Assembly (NCBI GenBank): GCA_029779475.1
Contig: JAKPAN010000033.1
Location: 1 to 64,000 of the forward strand
Direction of reading: 5' to 3'
DNA from: Pseudomonadota bacterium
GTDB taxonomy: Bacteria > Pseudomonadota > Gammaproteobacteria > Xanthomonadales > Rhodanobacteraceae
DNA length: 64,000 bases
This document shows positions 18,625 to 31,344 of the stretch, piece after piece. Both the position numbers and the translations under genes were made by a program. The notes beneath the pieces were generated by a model. It saw only the letters and a program-made list of their open reading frames with translations, did no database searches and was not told the origin of the DNA. How positions within the stretch are numbered: the first letter of the stretch is position 1; the number at the start of each line of letters is the position of its first letter.

Positions 18625-20370
18625 ATGCCGATGAATCAAGTTTTCGTCCACGCCGAAGATCGTCGTTACCGCAACGTCGACGTCGAAAAAGCCCGCGGCG
18701 TGACGTACACGCCACCCGCGCTCGCCCGATTCGTAGCGGAGCGAATGATCGAAAACGCCGATCTGGAAGGTCGCGACGCTCTTGCCGTGCTCGATCCGGC
18801 GATCGGCGATGGCGCGCTCGTGCTTGCCTTGCTCGATGCGCTGCGAGGAAAAACCGGCGCGAGGCTGCGCATCAGCGCCTTCGACACCGATCCCGTCGCG
18901 CTCGACGGTGCGGCGCGCCGCATCCGCGAGCGCCATCCGCACGTGGAACTCGACTTCACGAACGGCGATTTCCTCGATTTCGCGCTGCTCGCCGACGACT
19001 CGGACGCTCCGACACTGTTCGGGCAGCGTGCGATCCAGCCTTTCGATCTGGTCATCGCCAACCCGCCGTATGTCCGCACGCAGATTCTCGGCGCGGATCG
19101 GGCGCAATGGCTTGCGCGGGCGTTCGGGCTGGAAGGGCGCGTGGACCTCTATCAAGCGTTCCTGCTGGGCATGGCGCGCGTGCTCGCGCCGACTGGCACG
19201 ACGGGCGTCATCGTCTCCAACCGTTTCATGACGACCAAGGGCGGCGGCATGTTGCGCGGCGCGCTGCGTCAGCGCTTTTCGCTGCGTCAGGTTTGGGATC
19301 TGGGCGACACGCGGCTGTTCGACGCCGCGGTTCTGCCGGCGGTCGTCATCGCGCGCGGCGCCTCGGGCCATGCGCAGGCGGCCCCGTTCTTCGCTTCGGC
19401 TTACGAAGCCAAGGACGCGCCGCAGGCTCATGCCGCCGACGCGATCGCCGCGCTCGGTCATGAAGGCATCGTGGCGATTGCCGACGGGCGCCGGTTCCAC
19501 GTGCGTCGCGGCTTGCTCGACGATTCCGGGTCGCCGCAGAGCGTGTGGCGACTTGCTTCGCGCGCCACCGATGAATGGCTGGCCGAGGTGGACCGTCACG
19601 CGTGGGGACGTTTCGGCGATATCGGGAAAATCCGTGTCGGCGTGAAGACCTGCGCGGACAAGGTATTCATCCGCGAAGACTGGGACGAGGTTTTCGGTAC
19701 GAACAAGCCTGAATTGTTGCGGCCGCTGACGACGCACCACGTAGCCGGGCGCTTTCGCGCCATGATGGCAGCGCACAAGCGGGAGATTCTCTATCCCCAC
19801 GAAGTCGTGCAAGGACGCAGGCAGCCCGTCGAACTGGAACGTTTCCCGCGCAGCGACGCCTATCTGCAATCGCACCGGCGAACGCTGGAACGGCGCAGTT
19901 ACGTTCTGGAAGCAGGCCGTCGCTGGTACGAATTGTGGGTGCCGCAGGATCCCGCGGCGTGGAGTGCGCCCAAGCTCGTGTTTCGCGACATTTCCGAACG
20001 TCCGACGTTCTGGATGGACATGAGCGGTGCGGTCGTCAATGGCGATTGCTATTGGCTCGCCGCCGACCGCGAGAACGCGATCGATCTGCTTTGGCTCGCC
20101 GCCGCCGTCGCCAATTCGACGTTCGCGGAAGCTTTCTACGATCGCTGCTTCAACAACAAGCTCTATGCGGGACGACGACGGTTCATCACCCAATACGTCG
20201 AGCGCTTCCCGTTGCCCGATCCCACCATGCCGCTGTCGCGCGACATCGTTGCTTGCGCGCGTGCCATCCACGAAGCCGACCACGCGCCATCGGTGCCGCA
20301 ACTGGAGCGCGATCTCGACGAACGAGTCTGGCGCGCGTTCGGCTCAGGCATCGAAGAAGTTCCGCGGTAG
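18625..20370 (+). CDS. Type II N6-adenine DNA methyltransferase (Eco57I/TaqI-like)
   Basis: VLDPAIGDGALVLALLDALRG (SAM motif), DLVIANPPYVRTQ (NPPY), C-terminal TaqI_C-like target-recognition region. Start could also be 18631. Confidence 0.93.
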   Translation: MPMNQVFVHAEDRRYRNVDVEKARGVTYTPPALARFVAERMIENADLEGRDALAVLDPAIGDGALVLALLDALRGKTGARLRISAFDTDPVALDGAARRIRERHPHVELDFTNGDFLDFALLADDSDAPTLFGQRAIQPFDLVIANPPYVRTQILGADRAQWLARAFGLEGRVDLYQAFLLGMARVLAPTGTTGVIVSNRFMTTKGGGMLRGALRQRFSLRQVWDLGDTRLFDAAVLPAVVIARGASGHAQAAPFFASAYEAKDAPQAHAADAIAALGHEGIVAIADGRRFHVRRGLLDDSGSPQSVWRLASRATDEWLAEVDRHAWGRFGDIGKIRVGVKTCADKVFIREDWDEVFGTNKPELLRPLTTHHVAGRFRAMMAAHKREILYPHEVVQGRRQPVELERFPRSDAYLQSHRRTLERRSYVLEAGRRWYELWVPQDPAAWSAPKLVFRDISERPTFWMDMSGAVVNGDCYWLAADRENAIDLLWLAAAVANSTFAEAFYDRCFNNKLYAGRRRFITQYVERFPLPDPTMPLSRDIVACARAIHEADHAPSVPQLERDLDERVWRAFGSGIEEVPR

Positions 20371-21390
20371 CGGAATCTGCAACTTGGCATTGCGGCCCTT
20401 GCCGCCGAATCGCGCAAAGCGCGTGAAAAACGCCTCGCCCGTGGTCACGAACAGGTGCCGCAACTCGACTTGCCCGTTGACAATGGCAGCGTGGAAGACC
20501 GCGTAGCGCACGTCGCAATGGCGAATGCGATACCGGTTGATGGCGGGCATGTCGAGCAGCGCGGTGCTGTCGGGTGCGACCAGCCCGAGATCGATGGTCG
20601 GTGAGGTCTGCAATTTGACTTCCAGAAGCTGATGGCGGACGTCCGGAAATTTTCCATCGTCCTGATAGTGGCGATAGCCCAGCGCCTTGCAGACCAGAGC
20701 GTGCAGGGCGGCGCCGCGATTGCGCTCCTGATCGGCGCCGGCGTTCGGGAAACGCCGGCCCAACAGCGGCGACAAGCGTGCAAAAACGGCGTCGATGGAA
20801 AGAATTTCCCGCGCCACCGGAAGCAGCGTCGGCGCCGTGACTTGCCGCAAATCGACCGCCGGGGCGACGAGCGGCCGCAGGCCGCGCGTATCTTGCGCGC
20901 AGATCAACTCGGCTTTGTCGCGGCCGGGAATGCAGCGAGCCTGATATTTGTGCGTGAGCGTGCCAGTCGTGTCCAGTTGTGCCAGCCGGTCGCCGGTAAC
21001 GACCCTGACCCGCGTCACAACATCCGCTTCGGACACTCGGACGATCACGTAGCGTCTGGACGCGGCGATGTCCTCGTTGAAAATCTGAAGGTTGTCGGAT
21101 TTCTGGATGTAGACATCGAACATCTGGCCCGGGAAACGTGGGCGGGTTCTCTTGAACGATGCCGGAGCCTCGTATCCGAGCACTTCGCAAACGCGCGTCT
21201 TCACCACCTTCGAGCGCGTTCGCAACGGAAGGCCGGCCAGTCGCAAACCGCGCAGCCCGCAATCGATCAGTGCTTCTAGTTGCGACGTGGGAATCCACAG
21301 TCGCCGGTCGTCGATCGCAATGGCATCGTAGAGGCCGAGGCCCGACGCTCGGATCGCGTCGAAGTAGCGCCTCGGAGCGGCCGCGCTCAT
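20344..21390 (-). CDS. Putative type II restriction endonuclease paired with the methyltransferase
   Basis: 348 aa; PDVRHQLLEVKLQTSPTIDLGL is a PD-(D/E)xK-like motif; lies between MTase and C-protein genes, ATGA overlap with the latter. Confidence 0.75.
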   Translation of the reverse strand: MSAAAPRRYFDAIRASGLGLYDAIAIDDRRLWIPTSQLEALIDCGLRGLRLAGLPLRTRSKVVKTRVCEVLGYEAPASFKRTRPRFPGQMFDVYIQKSDNLQIFNEDIAASRRYVIVRVSEADVVTRVRVVTGDRLAQLDTTGTLTHKYQARCIPGRDKAELICAQDTRGLRPLVAPAVDLRQVTAPTLLPVAREILSIDAVFARLSPLLGRRFPNAGADQERNRGAALHALVCKALGYRHYQDDGKFPDVRHQLLEVKLQTSPTIDLGLVAPDSTALLDMPAINRYRIRHCDVRYAVFHAAIVNGQVELRHLFVTTGEAFFTRFARFGGKGRNAKLQIPLPRNFFDA

Positions 21391-21635
21391 GCGTCCTCTC
21401 GCGTCAGCAGGTCGATCGCGGTGACATCCAGCGCCGCGGCGAACAATTCCAGCGAACCGAGTGTGATGTTGCGTTCGCCGCGTTCCACAGAACCGACATA
21501 GGTTCGATGCAGGCCGCACAAGCTCGCCAGTTCTTCCTGCGAAAGCTCGCGCTCGCGTCGCAATCGACGGATGTTGTCGGCCAACGTCTCGATCAGGGGC
21601 TGGCTTGGCTTCCTGAGCTTTTTCTTCGGCTTCAT
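21387..21635 (-). CDS. XRE-family HTH controller (C) protein of the R-M system
   Basis: 82 aa; LADNIRRLRRERELSQEELASLCGLHRTYVGSVERGERNITLGSLELFAAALDVTAIDLL. Confidence 0.88.
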   Translation of the reverse strand: MKPKKKLRKPSQPLIETLADNIRRLRRERELSQEELASLCGLHRTYVGSVERGERNITLGSLELFAAALDVTAIDLLTREDA

Positions 21636-21684
21636 GTCGTCCGCAGGCGATCGATTCGGCCGATGCAGATTCGACGAGCTGATG

Positions 21685-21706
21685 CTTTTGAGTCTACAGA
21701 CTATCC
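21685..21706 (-). promoter_or_regulatory. Candidate C-box operator upstream of controller gene
   Basis: Minus strand reads GGATAGTCTGTAGACTCAAAAG; AGTCT-NN-AGACT inverted repeat at 21691-21702, about 56 nt upstream of the C-protein start. Confidence 0.55.
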
Positions 21707-21734
21707 GTAGCGACGCGCCGGACGGCGCGCCCGC

Positions 21735-22982
21735 TCAAGGCGACGGCATCGCTGCCGCACCGCGCCTTCCGCGCACGCATAGCGCGAGCATCGGCGTCGT
21801 CATCAGCGTCGTGGCGATGGCCATGACCATGAGCATCGTGAAGATCTCGTAGCCGATCACGCCGATGTCCAGGCCGACTTTCATGACGATGAGTTCCATC
21901 AGCGCGCGTGCGTTCATGAGTGCGCCGACCGCGAACGATTCGCGCCACGGCAACCCGGATATGCGCGCGCCGGCACCGGCGCCGAGCACCTTGCCGGCGA
22001 CCGCCGCGACGAGGATCAGCATGAGCGCGGGCAGGCCGGCCCCGCTGAACGCGTCGGGCGTGGTGTTGAGGCCGGCCAGCGCGAAGAACACCGGCATGAG
22101 CACGAGCACGGCGACGTGCTGCAGGCGTTCGATCAGCGTGGCGAGCAGGCGGTCGTCGCGCGGCAGGCAGGCGCCGAACAGGAACGCGCCGAATACCGCG
22201 TGCAGGCCGAGCCATTGCGTCATCGCTGCGAACGCGAAGCAGCCGATCAGCAGGAAACCGAGCAGCGAGCCTTCCGGTTTGCCGTCGGGCGCGTGACGCG
22301 CGAGCGCGCGTGCGAGCAGCGGGCGCATGAGGCCGAAGCCGAACGCCGCGAGCAGGGCGCCGCCGACGAGCATGCGCGCGAACGCGGCCCAGCCGGTCGC
22401 GGCCTGGATCAATCCGACGACGAGCGCCAGCACGATCCAGGCGAGCACGTCGGCGATCGCGGCGGACGCGAGCGAGAGCTGGCCGAGCGGCGTATGCGTC
22501 ATCGCGCGCTCTTTCAGGATGCGCGCGAGGATCGGAAACGCGGTGATCGCCATCGACGCCGACATGAACAGCGCGAACGGCCAGAAGGCGACGCCTTTCG
22601 GCGCGAGCGTCGGATGCAGCAGCGGCGCGATCGCGAGGCCCGCGGCCATCGGCACGAGCACGCCGAGCACCCCGACCCAGCCTGCCGCGCGGGCCTGCGC
22701 CGCGCCGTTGCCGGGCGCGCGCAGTTCGGCGCCGACGATGAACATGAACAGCACGAGGCCGATCTGACTCAGCGCGTCGAGTCCGGCGAGCTGGTCGCGC
22801 GGGAAAACCGCCATCTGCCAATCCGGCGCGAGCGCGCCGAACGCGATCGGGCCGAGCACGATACCGGCGATCATCTCGCCGATCACCGGCGGCTGGCCGA
22901 GATGGCGCAACAGCAGCGCGAGCACTCGCGCGGTGAAGAGGATCACCGCAAGCTGGACGAGCAGAAGCGGGATGTGGCCCAT
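21735..22982 (-). CDS. CPA2/Kef-type cation:proton antiporter
   Basis: MGHIPLLLVQLAVILFTARVLALLLRHLGQPPVIGEMIAGIVLGPIAFGALAPDW; LSQIGLVLFMFIVGAEL. Confidence 0.92.
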   Translation of the reverse strand: MGHIPLLLVQLAVILFTARVLALLLRHLGQPPVIGEMIAGIVLGPIAFGALAPDWQMAVFPRDQLAGLDALSQIGLVLFMFIVGAELRAPGNGAAQARAAGWVGVLGVLVPMAAGLAIAPLLHPTLAPKGVAFWPFALFMSASMAITAFPILARILKERAMTHTPLGQLSLASAAIADVLAWIVLALVVGLIQAATGWAAFARMLVGGALLAAFGFGLMRPLLARALARHAPDGKPEGSLLGFLLIGCFAFAAMTQWLGLHAVFGAFLFGACLPRDDRLLATLIERLQHVAVLVLMPVFFALAGLNTTPDAFSGAGLPALMLILVAAVAGKVLGAGAGARISGLPWRESFAVGALMNARALMELIVMKVGLDIGVIGYEIFTMLMVMAIATTLMTTPMLALCVRGRRGAAAMPSP

Positions 22983-22984
22983 CC

Positions 22985-23745
22985 TCAGGCTCCTGTCGGC
23001 GGGTCGACGATCAGCGGCGGTGTCGAATGCGAGGCGCGGTAGCTGGCGACGATGTGGCCGTAATGCGCGACGCGCTTGATCGTGTACCAGGTGATGCGCG
23101 ACACGTCGCGCACCGGGCGGAAATGGCTGCCGCGGAATTCGCCGTGGTAGCGCGAGTCGATCGGCACGGAGACGACGCCGAGCTTCTTTTCGCGCGTCGC
23201 CGCGATGAGCAGCGCGGCTTCGAAGACGAAATCGTCGTCTTCCAGGTCGGCGAGGTCGAGCGCCGCGCGCGGGTAGTAGCGCTGGCCGCTCTGCGTGTCG
23301 GAGATGGGCACGCCGCAGCCCCACGAGATGCCCCAGTCGGCGACCGCGTTCGCGCGGCGTCGCGCGGGCGGCTGGTTTTCCTTGTTGCGGATGCGCGCGC
23401 CGATGACGATGTGTTCGGGATATGCGCGCGCCGCGGCGAGCATGCGCGGGATGTCGCTGGCCAGGTGCTGGCCGTCGCCGTCCATCGCGATCACCGCGTC
23501 GAAACCGAGTTCGAGCGCCTTGCGGAAACCGTCGCGCAAACCCTGGCCCTTGCCGAGCGGCTGGTCGTGGCGGATCAGCGTGACCGGCAGGTCGGCGATG
23601 CGTTCGACGGTCGCGTCGGTGGAACCGTCGTCGATGACGATGACGTTCGGCGCGATCGCAAGCACCGATTCGACGACCCCGCGGATCGCGAGCTCCTCGT
23701 TGAGCGCGGGGATGACGACCGCGACGCGCGCGGGATCGGTGGCGC

Positions 23746-23749
<4 letters not shown>
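22985..23749 (-). CDS. Family 2 glycosyltransferase (dolichol-phosphate-mannose-synthase-like) of the aryl-polyene operon
   Basis: VAVVIPALNEELAIRGVVESVLAIAPNVIVIDDGSTDATVERIADL...IAMDGDGQHL; ATGA overlap with downstream-strand neighbour. Confidence 0.9.
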
Positions 23750-26813
<3,064 letters not shown>

Positions 26814-26823
26814 TCGGCTCCGC

Positions 26824-27309
26824 TCACTTCCACTGGTACAGCGTGTAGTACACCGGCGATACCGGCCCTTCGTTCGGGTCGCGCACGAGGCGGCCGCTGC
26901 CGTCGTTGGTGACGAAGGTCTGGATCGGGCCGTTGATGGGGACGATGCGGATCATCCAGATGCGGCCGTTCTGGCGGTATTCCTCGACGGTGTCCGAACC
27001 CTGCTGGCGTTTGGTGACGTCGCTCGTGGCGATGCGGTCGCGATTGGCGGCGGCGTCGCGCGAGGCCTTGTCGCGAACGAGGCGGTTGTCGGGCTTGGGC
27101 AGCGGTGCGAGCGGGTCTTGCGCCTGTTGCGCGGGCGCGGACCGTTCGGTCGCATCCTGCGCGACCGGCGTGGTCGCAGCGACACCCGGATCGCTCATTC
27201 CCGGCGGCGGCGGAACATCGGCGGGCTTGGGTTTGTCGCTCGGCGGCGCGGCGAACGCCTGCGCGGCGGCGAGGAACAGGAGAGTGAGCAGCGGAGCGGT
27301 GCGGTTCAT
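26824..27309 (-). CDS. DUF2782-like secreted protein
   Basis: Signal peptide MNRTAPLLTLLFLAAAQAFAAPP; DTVEEYRQNGRIWMIRIVPINGPIQTFVTNDGSGRLVRDPNEGPVSPVYYTLYQWK; neighbour of polA. Confidence 0.8.
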   Translation of the reverse strand: MNRTAPLLTLLFLAAAQAFAAPPSDKPKPADVPPPPGMSDPGVAATTPVAQDATERSAPAQQAQDPLAPLPKPDNRLVRDKASRDAAANRDRIATSDVTKRQQGSDTVEEYRQNGRIWMIRIVPINGPIQTFVTNDGSGRLVRDPNEGPVSPVYYTLYQWK

Positions 27310-27432
27310 GGCGGGGCCCTCGATCGATGCAGACAGACTAGCAGAGCCCGCGTGAGCGATCGCTGTCGCGCGGTTCGGGTTTTCGCGGCGATCGTGCGTA
27401 ACAGGCATGGAACCGTCTTGTGGAGTCGTTCC

Positions 27433-28209
27433 ATGAACCTGCGTCTTCGACGCGTCCTGCAGGCCGCGGCCTGGTGCGCGGCCACCTTTTCGACGGCAGC
27501 GTTTGCCGAGCCTTCGACGCCTGCCGACACGCCTGTGCCGCTGACGTTGTCCGGTGTCGATCAGGTGACGCCTTGGTTTAACAGCTTGCCCGCCACGAGC
27601 ATCGGCACTGTCTGGTATTGCGGCAGCAATCCGCCGATCTACGCGACGCGCGTGATGGCCTACGCGGGCTTCAGCCATCCGCCGCCGGACTTAACGCCGG
27701 CGGTCGGCGAGGTGTTCTATACGCACGTCGTGATCGGTCATCCGGGCAATCCCTGCACGGGGAGCGCGGTCGGGCTCGAACTGATCCTGCCGCCCGGCAT
27801 CGAGATCGCCAATTCGGCGAACGATCCCGTGTTCTGCTTCTCGATGGTGCCCAACCCGAGCAAGCACCTGATCAATCTCGACACCGATCCCGACTACGGT
27901 TGCCCGACGAGTTTTCCGCTCGGGCTCGAAGGCTATGCGGTGCGCCCGTTGCACGGCGGCCTGAGCAACAGCGGCGCATGGGGCATGGCGATGGGGTTCT
28001 ATCTGGAGATCCTGATTCCGCTGCGCGCGACGCAGGTGCAGTTCGGCAACAACCCGATCAAGTGGCGCGTGAATCCGGATGTCGGCGTGGTCGGTTACGC
28101 GCAGGTGGGGCCGCAGGTGAACGGCGACGTGATCTTCCGCGACTCGATCGACGCCAATCTGCTCAACCTCGACCTGTGCACGCTGACGCCGACGCCGGCC
28201 GGATGCTGA
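27433..28209 (+). CDS. Secreted protein of unknown function with VIFRDSIDANLLNLDLC tail
   Basis: Signal peptide MNLRLRRVLQAAAWCAATFSTAAFA; no domain recognised. Confidence 0.75.
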   Translation: MNLRLRRVLQAAAWCAATFSTAAFAEPSTPADTPVPLTLSGVDQVTPWFNSLPATSIGTVWYCGSNPPIYATRVMAYAGFSHPPPDLTPAVGEVFYTHVVIGHPGNPCTGSAVGLELILPPGIEIANSANDPVFCFSMVPNPSKHLINLDTDPDYGCPTSFPLGLEGYAVRPLHGGLSNSGAWGMAMGFYLEILIPLRATQVQFGNNPIKWRVNPDVGVVGYAQVGPQVNGDVIFRDSIDANLLNLDLCTLTPTPAGC

Positions 28210-28318
28210 AGGCTCGAAGCTGGCGATGCGAGGCTGACAGTCCGTTGCCGAACCTTTCGGCGTTGCATTGCCGGCGGGCGCGCGCGAAGCTGCGCGCCCA
28301 ACGTTTTTCCGGGCCGAC

Positions 28319-31075
28319 ATGCCGCAGCGCCTCGTCCTCATCGACGGTTCCTCGTACCTGTACCGCGCGTTCCATGCGCTGCCGCCGCTGACCAACGCCA
28401 TCGGCGAGCCGACCGGCGCGCTGTTCGGCGTGGTCAACATGCTGCGCGCGATCCTCAAGCAGAAGCCCGACTACGCGGCCTTCGTGCAGGACGCGCCCGG
28501 CCCGACGTTCCGCGACGAACTCTATCCCGCGGACAAGGCGACGCGGCAGGCCACGCCCGACGATCTCATCGCGCAGGTCGAGCCGATGCTCGCGATCGTC
28601 GCCGCGCTCGGATTCCCGATCCTGCGCGTGTCCGGCGTGGAAGCCGACGACGTCATCGGCACGCTCGCCAGGCGCGCGGCCGCGGACGGCATCGACGTCG
28701 TCGTCTCGACCAGCGACAAGGACTTCGCCCAACTCGTCGCGCCCGGCATCACGCTGGTCAACACGATGACGAACACGACGCTGGATGCGGCCGGCATCGT
28801 CGAGAAATTCGGCGTGCGGCCGGAGCAGATCGTCGACTACCTCGCGCTCATGGGCGACAGCGTCGACAACATTCCCGGCGTCGAGAAATGCGGCCCGAAG
28901 ACCGCGGCGAAGTGGCTGGCCGAATACGGCACGCTCGACGGCGTCATCGCGCACGCGGCGGATGTCGGCGGCAAGATCGGCGAGAACCTGCGCAAGGCGC
29001 TGCCGCAACTGCCGCTGTCGCGCCAGCTCGCGACGATCAAAACCGACGTGCCGCTCGATCTCGGTCCGCGCGAACTGCCGCTGCGCGAACGCGACGTGGA
29101 AACCCTGCGCGGCCTGTACAAGCGCTACGAATTCAATGCGGCGCTCAAGGAACTCGACGCGGGCAACGGCAGCGCAGCCGAAGCCGCGCTCGCGCCGGCG
29201 GTTGTCGCAGAAGAGGCTTCGGGCGAAGCCGGATCCGCCACGCCTGCCCGGGCATCCGAACCCGCGGTCCCCGGCGAATACGACCTCGTCACCACGCCTG
29301 CGCAACTTGACGCGTGGCTCGACAAACTCCGCGCCGCGCCGCTGATCGCGTTCGACACCGAGACGACCTCGCTTGATCCGATGCTCGCCGACATCGTCGG
29401 CCTGTCGTTCGCCGTCGAGCCCGGTCGCGCGTGCTACATCCCGGTCGGCCACGACTATCCCGGCGCGCCGGCGCAGTTGCCGCGCGACACGGTGCTTGCG
29501 GCGCTGAGGCCCATTCTCGAGGATCCCGCGCGGCCCAAGCTCGGCCAGCATGCGAAGTACGACATCAACGTGCTGTCGAGCGCGGGCATCGAAGTGCGCG
29601 GCGTCGAACACGACACGATGCTCGAATCCTACGTGCTGCATTCCACTTGGCGGCACGACATGGACACGCAGGCCAAGCGCGTGCTCGGCGTCGACACGAT
29701 CCATTACGAGGACGTTGCCGGCAAGGGCGCGAAGCAGATTTCGTTTTCGCAGGTCGACGTCGACACCGCGTGCCGCTACGCCGCCGAAGACGCCGACATC
29801 ACGCTGCGCCTGCATCTCGCGCAATGGCCGAAGTTCGATGGCGAACCGAAGCTGCGCTCGGTCTACGAAGCGATCGAAATGCCGCTCGTGCCCGTGCTCG
29901 CGCGCATGGAGCAACGCGGCGTGCTCATCGACGGCGTGGCGTTGAAGAAGCAGAGCCACGAACTCGCCAAGCGCATGCACGAGTTGACCGAGCGCGCCTA
30001 CGCGCTCGCCGGCCACAGCTTCAGCCTCGACTCGACCAAACAGCTCGGCGCGATCCTGTTCGACGAGCTGAAACTGCCCGTCGTCGTGAAGACGCCTGGC
30101 GGGCAACCTTCGACGAACGAAGAAGCGCTCGACGCGATCGCCGACCAGCACGAACTGCCGCGCGTGATCCTCGACTATCGCGGCCTCGCGAAATTGCGCA
30201 GCACCTACACCGAAAAGCTCGCCGAAATCGTCAACCCGCGCACCGGCCGCGTGCATACGAGTTACGGCCAGGCGACGGCGGCGACTGGCCGCCTGTCCTC
30301 GTCCGATCCGAACCTGCAGAACATCCCGATCCGCACCGAGGAAGGCCGCAAGATCCGGCAGGCCTTCGTCGCGCCGTCTGGCTGGAAGGTGGTGGCAGCG
30401 GATTATTCGCAGATCGAACTGCGCATCATGGCGCACCTGTCGGGCGACGCCGGTCTGCTCGCCGCGTTCCACGGCAACCAGGACGTGCACCGTGCGACCG
30501 CGGCCGAAGTGTTCGGTCTGCCGCCGAGCGAGGTCGATGCGAACCAGCGCCGCGCCGCGAAGGCGATCAACTTCGGCCTCATGTACGGCATGAGCGCGTT
30601 CGGCCTCGCGCGCCAGCTCGGCGTGCCGCGCGGCGAAGCGCAGGACTACATGGCGCGTTACTTCGCGCGCTATCCGGGCGTGGCGACGTTCATGGAGGAA
30701 ACGCGCGAGCAGGCGCGGCGCGACGGTTATGTCGAAACGCTGTTCGGTCGCCGCCTGTATCTCGACTACATCAACTCGCGCAACCAGGCGCAGCGCGCGG
30801 GCGCCGAACGCGCCGCGATCAACGCGCCGATGCAGGGCACCGCGGCCGACATCATCAAGCGCGCGATGATTTCCGTCGACGCTTGGCTCGCCGGGCAGGC
30901 CGATCGCGCACGCATGCTCATGCAAGTGCACGACGAACTCGTATTCGAAGTGCGCGAGGACGCAGTCGAAGAGATCGTCGCCGGCGTCCGCGAGCGCATG
31001 TCGGGCGCGGCGCAGCTGTCGGTGCCGCTCGTCGTCGACGTCGGCGTCGGCGCGAACTGGGACGAGGCGCATTGA
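28319..31075 (+). CDS. polA: DNA polymerase I
   Basis: LIDGSSYLYRAFHALPPL (5' nuclease), FDTETTSLDPMLADIVGLSFAVEPG (3' exonuclease), ADYSQIELRIMAHLSGD and VHDELVFEV (polymerase). Confidence 0.98.
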   Translation: MPQRLVLIDGSSYLYRAFHALPPLTNAIGEPTGALFGVVNMLRAILKQKPDYAAFVQDAPGPTFRDELYPADKATRQATPDDLIAQVEPMLAIVAALGFPILRVSGVEADDVIGTLARRAAADGIDVVVSTSDKDFAQLVAPGITLVNTMTNTTLDAAGIVEKFGVRPEQIVDYLALMGDSVDNIPGVEKCGPKTAAKWLAEYGTLDGVIAHAADVGGKIGENLRKALPQLPLSRQLATIKTDVPLDLGPRELPLRERDVETLRGLYKRYEFNAALKELDAGNGSAAEAALAPAVVAEEASGEAGSATPARASEPAVPGEYDLVTTPAQLDAWLDKLRAAPLIAFDTETTSLDPMLADIVGLSFAVEPGRACYIPVGHDYPGAPAQLPRDTVLAALRPILEDPARPKLGQHAKYDINVLSSAGIEVRGVEHDTMLESYVLHSTWRHDMDTQAKRVLGVDTIHYEDVAGKGAKQISFSQVDVDTACRYAAEDADITLRLHLAQWPKFDGEPKLRSVYEAIEMPLVPVLARMEQRGVLIDGVALKKQSHELAKRMHELTERAYALAGHSFSLDSTKQLGAILFDELKLPVVVKTPGGQPSTNEEALDAIADQHELPRVILDYRGLAKLRSTYTEKLAEIVNPRTGRVHTSYGQATAATGRLSSSDPNLQNIPIRTEEGRKIRQAFVAPSGWKVVAADYSQIELRIMAHLSGDAGLLAAFHGNQDVHRATAAEVFGLPPSEVDANQRRAAKAINFGLMYGMSAFGLARQLGVPRGEAQDYMARYFARYPGVATFMEETREQARRDGYVETLFGRRLYLDYINSRNQAQRAGAERAAINAPMQGTAADIIKRAMISVDAWLAGQADRARMLMQVHDELVFEVREDAVEEIVAGVRERMSGAAQLSVPLVVDVGVGANWDEAH

Positions 31076-31219
31076 CGGCGACGGTTCTGTTTCGCGAGCA
31101 ATGGAAAAAATTTCATCCGAATCATATGGTTGCTATCCGGCTGTTGCGCAGATGAATCCGTGATAAATGCATCCGACGGCGTACTGGAAACTTTTCCCCT
31201 CTGTCCCGATCTATGTACC

Positions 31220-31344
31220 CGGACGCACGCAACGGCGTCCCGGTTGACTCACCTCCCTGAGTGCAACCCCGAAGTTCCGATCCCTCCCCAGATCGGTCTT
31301 CCCCGCCCCGAGGGCTCCCCCTGGCCCTCGGGGCTTTTCTTTTC
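31220..31344 (+). ncRNA. Probable sX13-like trans-acting sRNA with C-rich loops, downstream of polA
   Basis: Four successive hairpins: GGACGC/GCGTCC (31221-31240); ACTCA-CCTCCC-TGAGT (31247-31262); CCGATC-CCTCCCCA-GATCGG (31277-31296); CCCCGAGGGC-TCCCCCTG-GCCCTCGGGG + CTTTTCTTTT (31306-31344). 5' end is estimated. Confidence 0.72.
31306..31344 (+). terminator. Rho-independent terminator of the sRNA (or polA)
   Basis: 10-bp GC-rich perfect stem followed by CTTTTCTTTT. Confidence 0.9.

Noticed and set aside
28163-31072. 969-aa minus-strand ORF antisense to polA
   Set aside because: Shadow of polA codon bias; plus-strand frame has all polymerase I motifs.
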